64,000 nt of DNA from Pelomonas sp047654805. Lineage in GTDB: Bacteria > Pseudomonadota > Gammaproteobacteria > Burkholderiales > Burkholderiaceae_C. Below the pieces are notes generated by a model. That model ran no database searches. It was given only the letters and a program-made list of their open reading frames with translations, and had not been told where the DNA came from. Made by a program: the position numbers and the translations under genes. Where the stretch lies: assembly GCF_047654805.1 (NCBI RefSeq), contig NZ_JASGIV010000001.1, forward strand, positions 5,890,001 to 5,954,000, read 5' to 3'. Below are positions 50,287 through 59,400 of the stretch, one piece after another. Numbering within the stretch: position 1 is the first letter of the stretch; each line of letters opens with the position of its first letter.

Positions 50287-51113
50287 AGCAGCTTGAGGGT
50301 GTGAGCTTCGCCGAGATTGAGCAGGTCGGCGATGTCGTGCAGGTCGTCCGGCACGGCCGCGTCGTCCCAGCCCCGGGCCGTATGCCTTGCCAGCCGCACG
50401 GCGAGCTGGACGCAGCGGACCTGCGGGTCGCGCCCGTCCTTGTCACTGGTGATCCGGGTGAGCAGTTCTGGCAGATGCCAGTACCGCATCAGCGCCTGCT
50501 CCAGGTCGGCTAGCGCGATGCCCAGCACCTGGCGCTGGGCGACGGCGCTGCGAAGTTGCCGGTCGGCCTCTTGCAGCTCGGCGATCCTCAGTGCCAGTTC
50601 GGGAGCGTGCACCCACAGCAGCATCTCGGCGAAGTCGTGGAGCAGCGCGGCGCTGTGGATGATGGCGGCGTCAGGGTCGGCGCGATGGGCAGCGAAGCCA
50701 AGCGCGTAGCGGGATGCCCGCTCGGCGCGCTGCATCACGCGTGACAGACCCAGCAGGGCCTCCTCGTGGTCTGCCAGCAACGCCTCAAGCGTCGGCTGCG
50801 GGCCGAAGTCGCGGAAGAAGGGCGAGATGCCCGTGAGCACCAGGGCCGCAGTCACCGTCTCGGCGTCGGCCCGAAGCCCGGCGTCGCGGCCGCGGCGCTG
50901 CTCGCTGGCATGCACCAGCACCTTCAGCGTCATCAGCGGATCAGTCGCCATCATCTCGCCCAGGCTGTGTGCGTCAACGTCATCCTCTGTCGCGCGCATC
51001 TGCTCCAGCGCCTCGGCCGTCTCGGCAAGCACAGGGATCTCCGCCCGGGCGAAGGCATCGACCCAGTCATCGAGGCTGGGCAACGGAATGGTGATGCGCA
51101 AGGGGGAGGGCAT
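50271..51113 (-). CDS. HDOD-domain protein
   Basis: A 280-residue helical protein with an HDOD domain (IPVLAETAEALEQM, DPLMTLKVLVHA, VLTGISPFFRDF, HSAALLHDFAEMLLWVHAP), a catalytically inert relative of HD phosphodiesterases found in signalling proteins. No additional catalytic domain is attached. The partner is not known; such proteins often work with two-component or cyclic-di-GMP systems. Confidence 0.85.
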   Translation of the reverse strand: MPSPLRITIPLPSLDDWVDAFARAEIPVLAETAEALEQMRATEDDVDAHSLGEMMATDPLMTLKVLVHASEQRRGRDAGLRADAETVTAALVLTGISPFFRDFGPQPTLEALLADHEEALLGLSRVMQRAERASRYALGFAAHRADPDAAIIHSAALLHDFAEMLLWVHAPELALRIAELQEADRQLRSAVAQRQVLGIALADLEQALMRYWHLPELLTRITSDKDGRDPQVRCVQLAVRLARHTARGWDDAAVPDDLHDIADLLNLGEAHTLKLLHEFD

Positions 51114-51181
51114 GATGCCCCGATGCTAGGACGATGAGGGGCCGCATGCTCGTCGCATGCGACCCCCATTTCGGCCTCAGT

Positions 51182-51418
51182 TCACAGCCTGCGCACGCCT
51201 TCCAGCTGCGCAGTCAGCCTGCCGTCGACGTAGAGCGCCCCTTCGGGCGCGCCGGCCTCGGCGTAGAACTCCAGGTGGTTGCGGGCGCGGCGTCGCCGGT
51301 AGGCGGGCGAGAACACCAGCCGGATGGCGCGCGCCGCGCGCTTCACCCGAGCCCAGCGGCGGGCCCAGGCGGCATGGGTGTCGGCGGCATCGGGGCCGCT
51401 CAGCTCGATCAATCTCAT
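51182..51418 (-). CDS. Small basic protein of unknown function (78 aa)
   Basis: Starting at an ATG at 51418 with AAGGAG six bases before it, the frame encodes a 78-residue protein rich in Arg and Ala (ARRWARVKRAARAIRLVF, YRRRRARNHLEF) with an acidic-neutral end. No family is recognised. The longer open frame upstream has no ribosome-binding site. It lies 76 bp downstream of another small basic protein gene in the same direction, probably one transcript. Confidence 0.6.
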   Translation of the reverse strand: MRLIELSGPDAADTHAAWARRWARVKRAARAIRLVFSPAYRRRRARNHLEFYAEAGAPEGALYVDGRLTAQLEGVRRL

Positions 51419-51494
51419 GAGGGTCTCCTTGGGCAGCCGGCCGGCCCTCATGACATGGATCGACCATGGATGACGGGCGGACGGTGCGGTTGGG

Positions 51495-51686
51495 TCAGGG
51501 GCTGTCGTCGGGGAAGCGTTCGCGCAGGAGTCGTCGCAGGTCCAGGCGAGCCTGCTGGCGTTGGGCACGGGCGTCCTGCGGGCTCTGGTGTCGGCCGGCC
51601 TGGCGTTTCAAGGCCGGTGCGACGAGCGGGTTGCGCGGCTTGCGCAGATTCAGCTGCATGGGACGCGGGGAGGTGAACTGGGGCAT
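51495..51686 (-). CDS. Small basic protein of unknown function (63 aa)
   Basis: A 63-residue protein rich in Arg, Gln and Pro. It contains KPRNPLVAPALKRQAGRH, which resembles a short motif (RNPxVxxxxxRxAGxH) I associate from memory with small conserved Burkholderiales proteins. CGGAG sits 6-7 bases before the ATG at 51686. Upstream is a 5' leader of about 180 bases from a well-formed promoter. The function is unknown. Confidence 0.6.
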   Translation of the reverse strand: MPQFTSPRPMQLNLRKPRNPLVAPALKRQAGRHQSPQDARAQRQQARLDLRRLLRERFPDDSP

Positions 51687-52042
51687 GGTGTGCTCCGGTG
51701 GATGCCATGCGCGGCACGGCGGGCAATGCAGCGGCTCGACCTAGATGGGCCGGCTTTTGCGCGAAAAGGTTCTGGGGCCCGGGGCCTGCACTCGAGACAG
51801 GCGGGCCGGGCGGTCAGGGGCTGGGGTGTGCGACCTCGCCGCGATGCCAGGGGACTTCTGCATCACGACTTGCGCAAATGATAAACAAACGTTGCCCTTG
51901 CGCAAGCGGTTTTTATCCAACACCCCTAAGATGGGGCGCTGGCGCCGTCCAACGGTGGATGTGCTGGCCGATGCTGACGGGCATGCAGACCGGCTGCCTT
52001 TTGTCCCGCGTCGGACAGCGTGCGCTGTCCTCGGTTTGGAAC
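51687..52042. other. 356-bp intergenic region
   Basis: The longest gene-free stretch of the window, between the 63-residue protein gene and the end of the HTH gene. It holds one low-GC patch (about 51865-51925) with a leftward promoter and two palindromes. The remaining part, about 51690-51865, should be 5' untranslated leader; I see no coding frame or riboswitch in it. Confidence 0.6.
51870..51905 (-). promoter_or_regulatory. Leftward promoter bracketed by two TTGCGCAA palindromes
   Basis: Reading leftward, TTGCGC (51905-51900) and TATCAT (51883-51878) are spaced by 16 bases and make a plausible sigma-70 promoter. The perfect 8-bp palindrome TTGCGCAA lies at 51898-51905 over the -35 and again at 51870-51877 just beyond the -10, 28 bp apart. 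This is a typical two-site repressor operator layout for the small-protein genes. Confidence 0.65.
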
Positions 52043-52624
52043 TTAGCGCTTCTTGGGCTTTAGCGGGGCGATGCCGGCCTGCAGTCGACGCCACTCGTCC
52101 AACTCGGCCTGCGGGCTGGGCGCGGCCGGTTTTGGGGGCGTGCGCGGGGCACCTGTGGGCTCGGGCGTCAGCACTTCGCCGAGCAGGTCCAGCAGCCGCG
52201 TGCGGGCGCGCTGCGGGTGGCGGCGGTAGTAGGTCAGCACCAGGCCGATGATGAAGCGCTCGTCGTCATCGTGGGGCAGGCTGGGGGAGGGCTCGGTCGG
52301 AGCCGCGGCCGGCGCCAGTGCGGCGGCCATGGACGTCAGTGGCGCGGGCGTTGCGGCCAGACCGTGCTCCAGGTCCATCCAGCCCGGCGGCTTGTGGCAG
52401 AGTTGCTCGAACTGGCGCGCGAGGCGTTCGCCGATCTGGCGCGAACGGCCCTTGATCTGGCTCCAGTAGCTCGGCTGGATCTGAAGTCTCTCGGCGAAAC
52501 GCCGCTCCAGGCCACGCAAGGTGGCTGCATCGGCATGTTTGACGGTGGCGCTGACGAACTCTTCGAACAGCCGCATCGCGTTGTCCAATCGGATCTGCGC
52601 GACGTCGCGGGGGGCGCTGGGCAT
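52043..52624 (-). CDS. Helix-turn-helix (XRE/phage-repressor-like) protein
   Basis: A 193-residue protein. Residues about 10-80 look like a Cro/C1-type HTH: RLFEEFVSATVKHADAATLRGLERRFAERLQIQPSYWSQIKGRSRQIGERLARQFEQLCHKPPGWMD, close to the pattern of Burkholderiales regulators with SYxSQIKxGxRxIGxxxARxxE. The C-terminal half is a Pro/Ala linker and a short helical segment with LTYYRRHPQRARTRLLDLL. A GTG start at 52651 beside GGAGG is an alternative to the ATG at 52624. GCAAT-n5-ATTGC at 52630-52644 lies just before the ATG around a TATCAT -10, suggesting autoregulation. Confidence 0.7.
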   Translation of the reverse strand: MPSAPRDVAQIRLDNAMRLFEEFVSATVKHADAATLRGLERRFAERLQIQPSYWSQIKGRSRQIGERLARQFEQLCHKPPGWMDLEHGLAATPAPLTSMAAALAPAAAPTEPSPSLPHDDDERFIIGLVLTYYRRHPQRARTRLLDLLGEVLTPEPTGAPRTPPKPAAPSPQAELDEWRRLQAGIAPLKPKKR

Positions 52625-52700
52625 GGGGTGCAATGATAAATTGCTCTTCACCTCCAGCGCCCGAAGGGAGGATGGCAGTGCGCTGCCCCCTGGCCACGGG

Positions 52701-54755
52701 CTATTCGGCCTCGTCGCCCGTCTTGTAGGCCCCCACCAGGGTCGCCTGCGTGTTGGGCGGCACAGCTTCGTAATGTGACAGCAGCAGCGTGTAGCGGCCT
52801 TCGCCGGCCGTCATCGCGTTGAGTCTCGACTGGTAGCTCGAGAGCTCGGCCAGTGGCGCCAGCCCTTGCACGATCAGACTGCCTGGCACGGCGGCGCGCG
52901 TGCCGTTGACTTGGCCGCGGCGCGAGGCCAGATCGCCTGTGATGTCGCCGATGCTGTGCTCGGGGACGGTGATCTCGACTTGCACGATGGGCTCCAGCAC
53001 TAGCGGCCGGGCCTCGCGTACGGCCGCGATCAGGGCGCGGCGGCCGGCGGTGACGAAGGCGATTTCCTTGCTGTCCACTGAGTGGTGCTTGCCGTCGTAG
53101 ACGACCACTCGCAGGTCCACCAGCGGGTAGCCGGCAATGACGCCGCTGGCCAGTGCCGAGCGCACGCCCTTCTCGACGGCGGGCATGAACTGTCCCGGGA
53201 TGGTGCCGCCCTTGACCGCGTCGACGAACTCGAAGCCGGCGCCGCGCTCCAACGGCTCGATGCGCAGATAGACCTCGCCGAACTGGCCGGCGCCGCCGCT
53301 CTGCTTTTTGTGACGGTAGTGCCCCTCGGCCGGCGCCGCGACCGTCTCGCGGTAGGCGATGCGCGGCGGCTCGGTGACGACCTCGCCCTTGTACAGCTCG
53401 CGAACCCGTTCCAGCAGCAGGCGCAGGTGCAGCTCGCCCAGCCCGTAGACCAGGGTCTGGTGGGTTTCCCCGACCTGCTCGATGCGCAGGCAGGGGTCCT
53501 CGTCCACCAGCCGCGCCAGCACCTCCCAGAGCTTCTGCTCGTCGCCGCGCCGCGCAGGGCTGATGGCCAGGCCGTGCACGGGTGTCGGAAAGTCCAGGGC
53601 TTGAAGGAAGATGTGCTCGTCCTCCTGAGCGTCGTGCAACACGGCGTCGAAGGCTATGTCGTCCACCTTGGCGACAGCACAGAGGTCGCCGGGCAGGGCC
53701 TCGTCGATGTCCACATGCCTGGCGCCCTGCAGCATGAAGAGGTGGCCTACACGGATCGGCTTGCGCGCGTGGCCGACGAAGAGCAGGCCGCCCTTGGCCA
53801 CTCGACCCTGGTGCACTCGCATGACACCCAGCTTGCCCAGGTAGGGGTCTGAGACGATCTTGAAGACATGGGCCAGCACATGGGCCTCCGGGTCGGGGCG
53901 GGCGGGGTAGGGTGCCGGCTCGGTACCCTTGCCTTCCAGGAAGGGCGGCGGGTTGCCCTCGGCTGGGTTGGGGCATAGCCGCTCGATGACAGACAGCAGC
54001 TCGGCGACGCCAGCGCCGGTCTTCGCGGAACAGAAGCAGACCGGGATCAGGTGGCCCTCGCGCAGCGCCTGTTCCAGGGGCGCATGCAGCTCGCGTGGGT
54101 CGACGTCGCCGTCGGTCAGGTAGCGGTCCACGAAGGCGGCGTCCACCTCCACGACCTGCTCCACGAGCGCGCGGTGCGCGTCGGCCACGGACGAAAAATC
54201 GGCCTCTCCTGAGGCCGCGAAGAAGCAGTCTGCGACGCGCTTGGCGCCATCGCTGGGCAGGTTGAGCGGCAGGCACTCCCTGCCGAAGACCTCGCGGATC
54301 TGGGCCAGCAAGTGGGCCAGGTCGATATCCGGGCAGTCGATCTTGTTGACGACGATGAGGCGGGCGAGTCCGCGTTCGCCGGCGGCGATGAGCAGGCGCT
54401 GCGCCATCAACTCGATGCCGTTCAGCGCGTTGATGACGACGATGGCCGTGTCTGCCGCCTCCAGCGCCGGCAGGGCTTGGCCGACGAAGTCCGGGGCGCC
54501 GGGGGTATCGATGGCATGCACCCGGATGCCACCATGCGTGAAGTGGGCGAGGCTGGATTGCAGCGAATGCCCCAGGCGTTTCTCCAGCGGGTCATGGTCG
54601 CTGACCGTGCTGCCGCGCTCGATGCTGCCGGCTTGCGGGATGGCGCCGGCATGCGCCAGCAGTGCATCCAGCAGCAGCGTCTTGCCGGCCGCGGCCGGTC
54701 CGACCAGCGCGACCGTGCGGATCGTGCCTATACGTGCGTCCAGGCTCTCGCTCAT
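52701..54755 (-). CDS. Elongation factor G-like GTPase (paralogue)
   Basis: 684 residues in EF-G order: G domain with P-loop GPAAAGKT (standard EF-G has AHVDAGKT), G3 DTPG, G4 NKID; domain II; domain III; domain IV (HYRHKKQSGGAGQFGEVYLRIEP); and domain V (VEITVPEHSIGDITGDLASRRGQ). It belongs to the EF-G-like FusA2-type group rather than the main translocase, which is normally beside tufA and rpsG. The role of these paralogues in translation or ribosome rescue is not settled. The ATG at 54755 is divergent from the M28 peptidase gene. Confidence 0.9.
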   Translation of the reverse strand: MSESLDARIGTIRTVALVGPAAAGKTLLLDALLAHAGAIPQAGSIERGSTVSDHDPLEKRLGHSLQSSLAHFTHGGIRVHAIDTPGAPDFVGQALPALEAADTAIVVINALNGIELMAQRLLIAAGERGLARLIVVNKIDCPDIDLAHLLAQIREVFGRECLPLNLPSDGAKRVADCFFAASGEADFSSVADAHRALVEQVVEVDAAFVDRYLTDGDVDPRELHAPLEQALREGHLIPVCFCSAKTGAGVAELLSVIERLCPNPAEGNPPPFLEGKGTEPAPYPARPDPEAHVLAHVFKIVSDPYLGKLGVMRVHQGRVAKGGLLFVGHARKPIRVGHLFMLQGARHVDIDEALPGDLCAVAKVDDIAFDAVLHDAQEDEHIFLQALDFPTPVHGLAISPARRGDEQKLWEVLARLVDEDPCLRIEQVGETHQTLVYGLGELHLRLLLERVRELYKGEVVTEPPRIAYRETVAAPAEGHYRHKKQSGGAGQFGEVYLRIEPLERGAGFEFVDAVKGGTIPGQFMPAVEKGVRSALASGVIAGYPLVDLRVVVYDGKHHSVDSKEIAFVTAGRRALIAAVREARPLVLEPIVQVEITVPEHSIGDITGDLASRRGQVNGTRAAVPGSLIVQGLAPLAELSSYQSRLNAMTAGEGRYTLLLSHYEAVPPNTQATLVGAYKTGDEAE

Positions 54756-54826
54756 GGCAGCCCTCCATCGGTGGTGGGCCCAGCGTAGAAGAAGCCGGTC
54801 GGCGCGGCAAGGGCAGAATCGTTTGC

Positions 54827-56245
54827 ATGCACGCACGCCTCACTGCCCTCGCCCTAGTCCTTTCCTCCGCGTCCGGGGCCGCCATGGCCCAGGCACAACC
54901 CCTGCCGGCCGACGAGCTCAAGGTCATGCTGGCCGAGGTCAGCCCGGCGCGCATCGAGGCACGCATCCGCAAGCTGGTGAGCTTCGGCACCCGGCACACG
55001 CTGTCCGACATCGGCTCTGACACGCGCGGCATCGGCGCGGCGCGGCGCTGGATCACTGCCGAACTGTCAACCTGCGCCAAGGCCTCCGGCGGGCGGCTGC
55101 AGGTGGAGGAGCAAAGCTTTGTCGAACCGGCCGGCAACCGCGTCAACCAGCCCACAGAGCTCGTGAACGTCGTCGCGACGCTGCCGGGGCGCGGCGCGTC
55201 CAAGGGACGCACGCTGGTCGTCAGCGGCCACTATGACTCGCGCAACAGCGACGTGATGGACAGCCTGGGCGAGGCGCCCGGCGCCAACGACGACGCCTCG
55301 GGCACGGCCGCGGTCATGGAGCTGGCCTGCGTGATGGCCAAACGACAGTTCGACGCGACGCTGGTCTTCATGGCCGTGCCCGGCGAGGAACAGGGGCTGC
55401 TGGGCGCCGCGCAATGGGCGCGCGAGGCGCGTGCCGCCGGCACCAACGTCGAGGCAATGATCACCAACGACATCATCGGCAGCTCGCGCGGCGATGCCGG
55501 GCAGTACGACCCCAAGCGCCTGCGCCTGTTCGCCGACGGACTCGATCCCCTGTTGCGGCTGCTGATGGCAGCCAACGCCAACCGCGCGCCCAGCGAGACC
55601 GACGCCAAGGTCGTCGCGGCCATGCAAGCCGAACTGCTACCGCTGCTGCAGGCCGGGGGCAACGAGGACCTGCCGACTCACCAGTTGGGCCGCCACGTCA
55701 AGGCCGCGGCCGAGGCCGCCATGCCCGGCTTCACGGTGCAGCTCATCCAGCGCCGTGACCGCTACCTGCGTGGCGGCGACCACATCCCCTTTCTGGAGCG
55801 TGGCTACGCTGCCGTGCGAATTACCGAACCCTTCGAGAACTTCGCCCACCAGCACCAGAATCCCAGGACGGAGAACGGCGTGGTTTACGGGGATCTGCCT
55901 GAATTCGTCGATTTTGGCTTCGTGGCCGATGTGACCCGCGCCAACCTGGCAGGCTTGGCGACGCTGGCCTGGGCGCCGGCTCCGCTCAAGGGCGTGAGGC
56001 TGGACGCACGCGAGCTGACCAACGACTCCACGCTTGAGTGGCAGGCCAGTGACGATCCCGAAGTCGCCGGCTACCGCATCGTCTGGCGCGAGACCGACTC
56101 GGCCGCCTGGCAGCAGTCCAAGGACGTAGGACGTGCCACGCGAGTGACGCTGCCGGTGTCCAAGGACAACGTGGTGTTCGGCGTGCAGGCGGTATCCAAG
56201 AAGGGCTTCGCGAGTCTGGCGAGCTATCCGCTGCCGCGTCGCTGA
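54827..56245 (+). CDS. Exported M28-family aminopeptidase
   Basis: A 472-residue zinc peptidase: signal peptide (MHARLTALALVLSSASGAAMA), then a PA-insert-free M28 domain with ligands in VSGHYDS, NDDASGT, the catalytic GEEQGL and ligand glutamate, ITNDIIG and GGDHIPFL. After about residue 385 a fibronectin-III-like domain (VRLDARELTNDSTLEWQASDDPEVAGYRIVWRE) forms the C-terminus. The family removes N-terminal residues from peptides; here it works in the periplasm or outside. Confidence 0.9.
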   Translation: MHARLTALALVLSSASGAAMAQAQPLPADELKVMLAEVSPARIEARIRKLVSFGTRHTLSDIGSDTRGIGAARRWITAELSTCAKASGGRLQVEEQSFVEPAGNRVNQPTELVNVVATLPGRGASKGRTLVVSGHYDSRNSDVMDSLGEAPGANDDASGTAAVMELACVMAKRQFDATLVFMAVPGEEQGLLGAAQWAREARAAGTNVEAMITNDIIGSSRGDAGQYDPKRLRLFADGLDPLLRLLMAANANRAPSETDAKVVAAMQAELLPLLQAGGNEDLPTHQLGRHVKAAAEAAMPGFTVQLIQRRDRYLRGGDHIPFLERGYAAVRITEPFENFAHQHQNPRTENGVVYGDLPEFVDFGFVADVTRANLAGLATLAWAPAPLKGVRLDARELTNDSTLEWQASDDPEVAGYRIVWRETDSAAWQQSKDVGRATRVTLPVSKDNVVFGVQAVSKKGFASLASYPLPRR

Positions 56246-56257
56246 TGGGCGGGGCCG

Positions 56258-56692
56258 TCAGTCCCGGCCGTGCCCATGGCCGCGGCCGCGGTCATGGTCG
56301 TGCCGATCATCGCGACGGTGGTCGTGCCCGCGGCGATCGCGGTGGACGATGACGTTCTGGCGGTACCAGCCGTCGTCGACGAAGTAGACCGGCGTACCGC
56401 AGGCCCGGTAGCGGTAGCAGTTGTGGCGCCAGTCGCGGCGTTGCTGGGGCGGTACCCATAGGTAGACCGGATCGGCGCGGTAGGCCGGACGGCCGATGAC
56501 GACAGGCTGTGGCGCGACCAGCACCGGTGTCGGATAGCGGCCCACGTCCACCCGGCCGTAGAAGCCTGGCTGGCTGAAGCCGATGGACACGCCTACATCG
56601 GCCGCGTGGGCCGATGGCAGGGTCGCCAGCGTGGCCAGGCCGACAAGGACGGGTGCGAGCCAGCGTGTAGAGGTGTTTCGGCTTGTGTGCAT
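56258..56692 (-). CDS. Exported Arg/His/Asp-rich protein
   Basis: 144 residues with a signal peptide (RWLAPVLVGLATLATLPSAHAA), a central region with repeated Tyr/Pro/Val (GFSQPGFYGRVDVGRYPTP, PVYLWVPPQQRRDWRHNCYRYRACGTPVYFV) and a C-terminal 35 residues of almost only Arg, His, Asp and Gly. The pattern resembles small stress-linked YXXXWVP-type envelope proteins of betaproteobacteria. Metal binding by the His-rich tail is possible. TGTAGGACA lies upstream. Confidence 0.7.
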   Translation of the reverse strand: MHTSRNTSTRWLAPVLVGLATLATLPSAHAADVGVSIGFSQPGFYGRVDVGRYPTPVLVAPQPVVIGRPAYRADPVYLWVPPQQRRDWRHNCYRYRACGTPVYFVDDGWYRQNVIVHRDRRGHDHRRDDRHDHDRGRGHGHGRD

Positions 56693-56780
56693 GGTGTTCT
56701 CCTGAAAGGCGCGGCGCCGCCGCTGCCCCAGTGGAACGTTGCCGCAAGCGGCCCCGTTGTCAGCGCGACGGCGCCGGGCT

Positions 56781-56825
56781 TGTAGGACAGCGGGCAGTTG
56801 GGCTTGATCGCGGCGTTGTCCTACA
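56781..56825. promoter_or_regulatory. TGTAGGACA / TGTCCTACA inverted pair
   Basis: TGTAGGACA (56781-56789) and its exact reverse complement TGTCCTACA (56817-56825), 27 bases apart, lie in the gap between the Arg/His-rich exported protein and the GGDEF/EAL gene. The box is shared with the other gaps of this island. Confidence 0.65.
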
Positions 56826-56904
56826 CGGTTGCGCCCGCCCTGCCGACGTTGCGGCGTGGCCCCAGGTCTGAAGCTTGCCCGTCCTGTCGACGGAGCAAGC
56901 ATTG

Positions 56905-59400
56905 ATGAGCGAATCCACGGCGCTGTCGGCTGCCGAGCTGGCGCTGGCACAGAACGCGCGCTTCCTGGAGCGCTGTAGCCGGCTGGCCGGCGTCGGCGCG
57001 TGGGAATGGCAGGCCGACACCGGCCAACTGACGCTGTCGGACTCGGCCTGTGAGCTGTTGGGTCTGCCGGTCGGCCAGGTGCCGACGCTGGTGGCGTTGC
57101 TGCAGCGTTTCGGCCCCGACGGCGCCGCCATGCTGGACGCGGCCCTGCAGCGTGCCGCAGGCGAAGGCCAGGGCTGGGACGTCGAGCTTCCCTGCGAGGC
57201 GCCTGCGCGCCGCGTGCTGCGCGTCGTCGGCCGGCCCGACGAGGATAGTGCTAGCCGCCGCGTCGGCGTCGTCATGCTGGACGTCAGCGAGCCGGCCGAG
57301 GTACGCGCCGAACTTGAACGCACTCTGGACCGTCTGGACCTGGCCACGCACAGCGGCGGCATCGGCGTCTGGGACCTGGACCTGCGCCTGGGCCGGCTGG
57401 CCTGGGACGACACGATGTGGCGGCTGCATGGCGAGGCGGCCCACGGGCAGCAGGTCAGCATCGCGCGCTGGCGGCGGCGCCTGCATCCGCAGGACCGCGG
57501 CGCGGCCTCCCGAGCGGTGCGCGAAGCGCTGCACGGCGGCCCGCAGCTGGAGGGTGAATGGCGGATCTGCTGGCCCGACGGCAGTGCCCACGTGCTGCGT
57601 GGTTCCGGCCGCGTGCTGCGCGACGCGACGGGCCGGCCATTGCGCCTGTCGGGCGTGTGCTGGGACGTCAGCGAGGCGCGGCGGCTGCAGCAGCAACTGG
57701 AGGAGCAGCATGAGCTACTGGAAGTGACGCTGCAGTCCATCGCCGACGCGGTGCTGACGACAGATGCACTGGGACGCGTCACCTGGCTCAACCCAGTGGC
57801 CCAACGGCTGACGGGCTGGTCCGCCGTCGAGGCGCGCGGCAGGCCTGCCGGACAGGTCTTCGTGGCGCAGCACGAGGAGAGCCGTGAACCACTGGGCGAC
57901 CCGGTGCAGCGCTGCCTCGCGAGCGGCCGTCCGGCCCGACTGCCTGCCGGTGCCGTGCTGCTGGGGCGCGACGGTGCCCTGCGCGCGGTGGACGATTCAG
58001 TGGCCCCCATACGCAACGCGGAGGGCCGTGTTCTGGGCGCTGTGCTGGTGTTTCGCGACGTGACGCAGCAGCGCCGCCAGTTCGACGAGATCCGTTGGCG
58101 CGCCAGCCATGACGGCTTGACCGGCCTTGTGAACCGCGTCGAGTTCGGTCAGCGCCTGACGCGCACGCTGGAGCGGGCGCGCCGCGACGGCAGTCAGCAT
58201 GCTCTGCTGGCCTTCGACCTGGACCGCTTCAAGCTCGTCAATGATCACTGCGGCCATGCCGCCGGTGATGAAGTGCTGCGCGAGGTGGCTCGGCGTCTGG
58301 AGGCCGGCGTGCGTGGTCGCGACACCGTGGCCCGCCTCGGTGGAGACGAGTTCGCCGCCATCCTGGAGAACTGCTCGCTGGAAGAGGCGCGGCACGTGGC
58401 GCAGAAGCTCTGCGACACGATGGACCAGTATCGCTACGTGCATGGCGAGCAGCGCTTTCGCATTGGTACCAGCATCGGCGTGGCGCCGCTGGACGCGCGC
58501 TGGCCCGACGCGGACACGGTACTGCGCGAGGCCGATGCCTGCTGCATGACGGCCAAGGAGCAGGGCCGCAATCGCGTGCAACTGTGGTCGCCCGACGATG
58601 CCGCACTGCGTGCCCATCAGAGCGAGCACCGCTGGGCCACGCGACTGCAGCAGGCGCTGGACGAGGACCGCTTCGAGCTGGATCTGCAGCGCGTGCTGCC
58701 CGCCCAGGGGCAGGACGACGGCCGGCTGCGCGGCGAACTCCTGCTGCGCTTGCGCGAGCGTGACGGCAGCCGCGTGCTGCCGGGCGCCTTCATGCCGGCG
58801 GCAGAGCGCTTTCACCTCGCGCCGCGGCTGGATCGCTGGGTGCTGCGCCGGGCCGTCGAGCTGCTGCAGCGTGCTGATGTGCCGGAGATTGCGTCGCTGG
58901 CCATCAACGTGTCGGCGCTGACGTTGCAGGATGCGGCATACCACCAGGAGGCGAGGGCGCTGCTGACCGCCCTCGGCCAAACCCGCGCAGCGGCCCTGTG
59001 CCTGGAGATTACCGAGACTGCCGTCATCACGCAGCTCGACGAGGCGGCGCGTTTCATCAAGCAGATGCAGGCCCTGGGCGCGCGCATCGCGCTGGACGAT
59101 TTTGGCGCCGGCTCCTCGTCCTTCAGCTACCTTAAGGTGCTACCGGTGGACTTGCTGAAGATCGACGGCCAGTTTGTGCGGGCGCTGATGACCGACCCGC
59201 TGGACCAGGTGGCTGTGCGCAGCTTTGTCGATGCGGCGCGCACGCTGGGGCTGACGACGGTGGCCGAATGCGTGGAGACGCCCGAGGTTCTCTTGGAGCT
59301 GGTACGCCTGGGGGTGGGGGAGGTGCAGGGTTTCCTGTTGCACCGGCCGCAGCCACTGGCTGACGTGCTGGCCAGCACCGGCGAGGTTCAGCCGGCCTAG
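56905..59400 (+). CDS. PAS-GGDEF-EAL cyclic-di-GMP enzyme
   Basis: 831 residues, cytoplasmic, no membrane segment. Three PAS-like parts (about 20-140, 145-270, 275-395; the last has VTWLNPVAQRLTGWSAVEARG) precede a GGDEF domain (GGDEF in LGGDEFAAI, intact) and an EAL domain. The EAL signature reads ELLLR, still fitting ExLxR, and INVSALTL, EITETAVI, ALDDFGAGSSSFSYL, KIDGQFV, AECVET and QGFLLHRP are all kept, so both cyclase and phosphodiesterase could work. The ATG at 56905 has GGAG nine bases before it. It may be regulated together with the divergent exported protein. Confidence 0.93.
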   Translation: MSESTALSAAELALAQNARFLERCSRLAGVGAWEWQADTGQLTLSDSACELLGLPVGQVPTLVALLQRFGPDGAAMLDAALQRAAGEGQGWDVELPCEAPARRVLRVVGRPDEDSASRRVGVVMLDVSEPAEVRAELERTLDRLDLATHSGGIGVWDLDLRLGRLAWDDTMWRLHGEAAHGQQVSIARWRRRLHPQDRGAASRAVREALHGGPQLEGEWRICWPDGSAHVLRGSGRVLRDATGRPLRLSGVCWDVSEARRLQQQLEEQHELLEVTLQSIADAVLTTDALGRVTWLNPVAQRLTGWSAVEARGRPAGQVFVAQHEESREPLGDPVQRCLASGRPARLPAGAVLLGRDGALRAVDDSVAPIRNAEGRVLGAVLVFRDVTQQRRQFDEIRWRASHDGLTGLVNRVEFGQRLTRTLERARRDGSQHALLAFDLDRFKLVNDHCGHAAGDEVLREVARRLEAGVRGRDTVARLGGDEFAAILENCSLEEARHVAQKLCDTMDQYRYVHGEQRFRIGTSIGVAPLDARWPDADTVLREADACCMTAKEQGRNRVQLWSPDDAALRAHQSEHRWATRLQQALDEDRFELDLQRVLPAQGQDDGRLRGELLLRLRERDGSRVLPGAFMPAAERFHLAPRLDRWVLRRAVELLQRADVPEIASLAINVSALTLQDAAYHQEARALLTALGQTRAAALCLEITETAVITQLDEAARFIKQMQALGARIALDDFGAGSSSFSYLKVLPVDLLKIDGQFVRALMTDPLDQVAVRSFVDAARTLGLTTVAECVETPEVLLELVRLGVGEVQGFLLHRPQPLADVLASTGEVQPA

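Noticed and set aside
51182..52644. Prophage remnant
   Set aside because: A phage-repressor-like HTH and small basic proteins are present, but there is no integrase, attachment site, tRNA or structural gene, and flanking genes are ordinary.
52701..54755. Ribosome-protection resistance protein (TetM-like)
   Set aside because: Domain IV sequence and P-loop fit EF-G-like paralogues better, and nothing near points to resistance.
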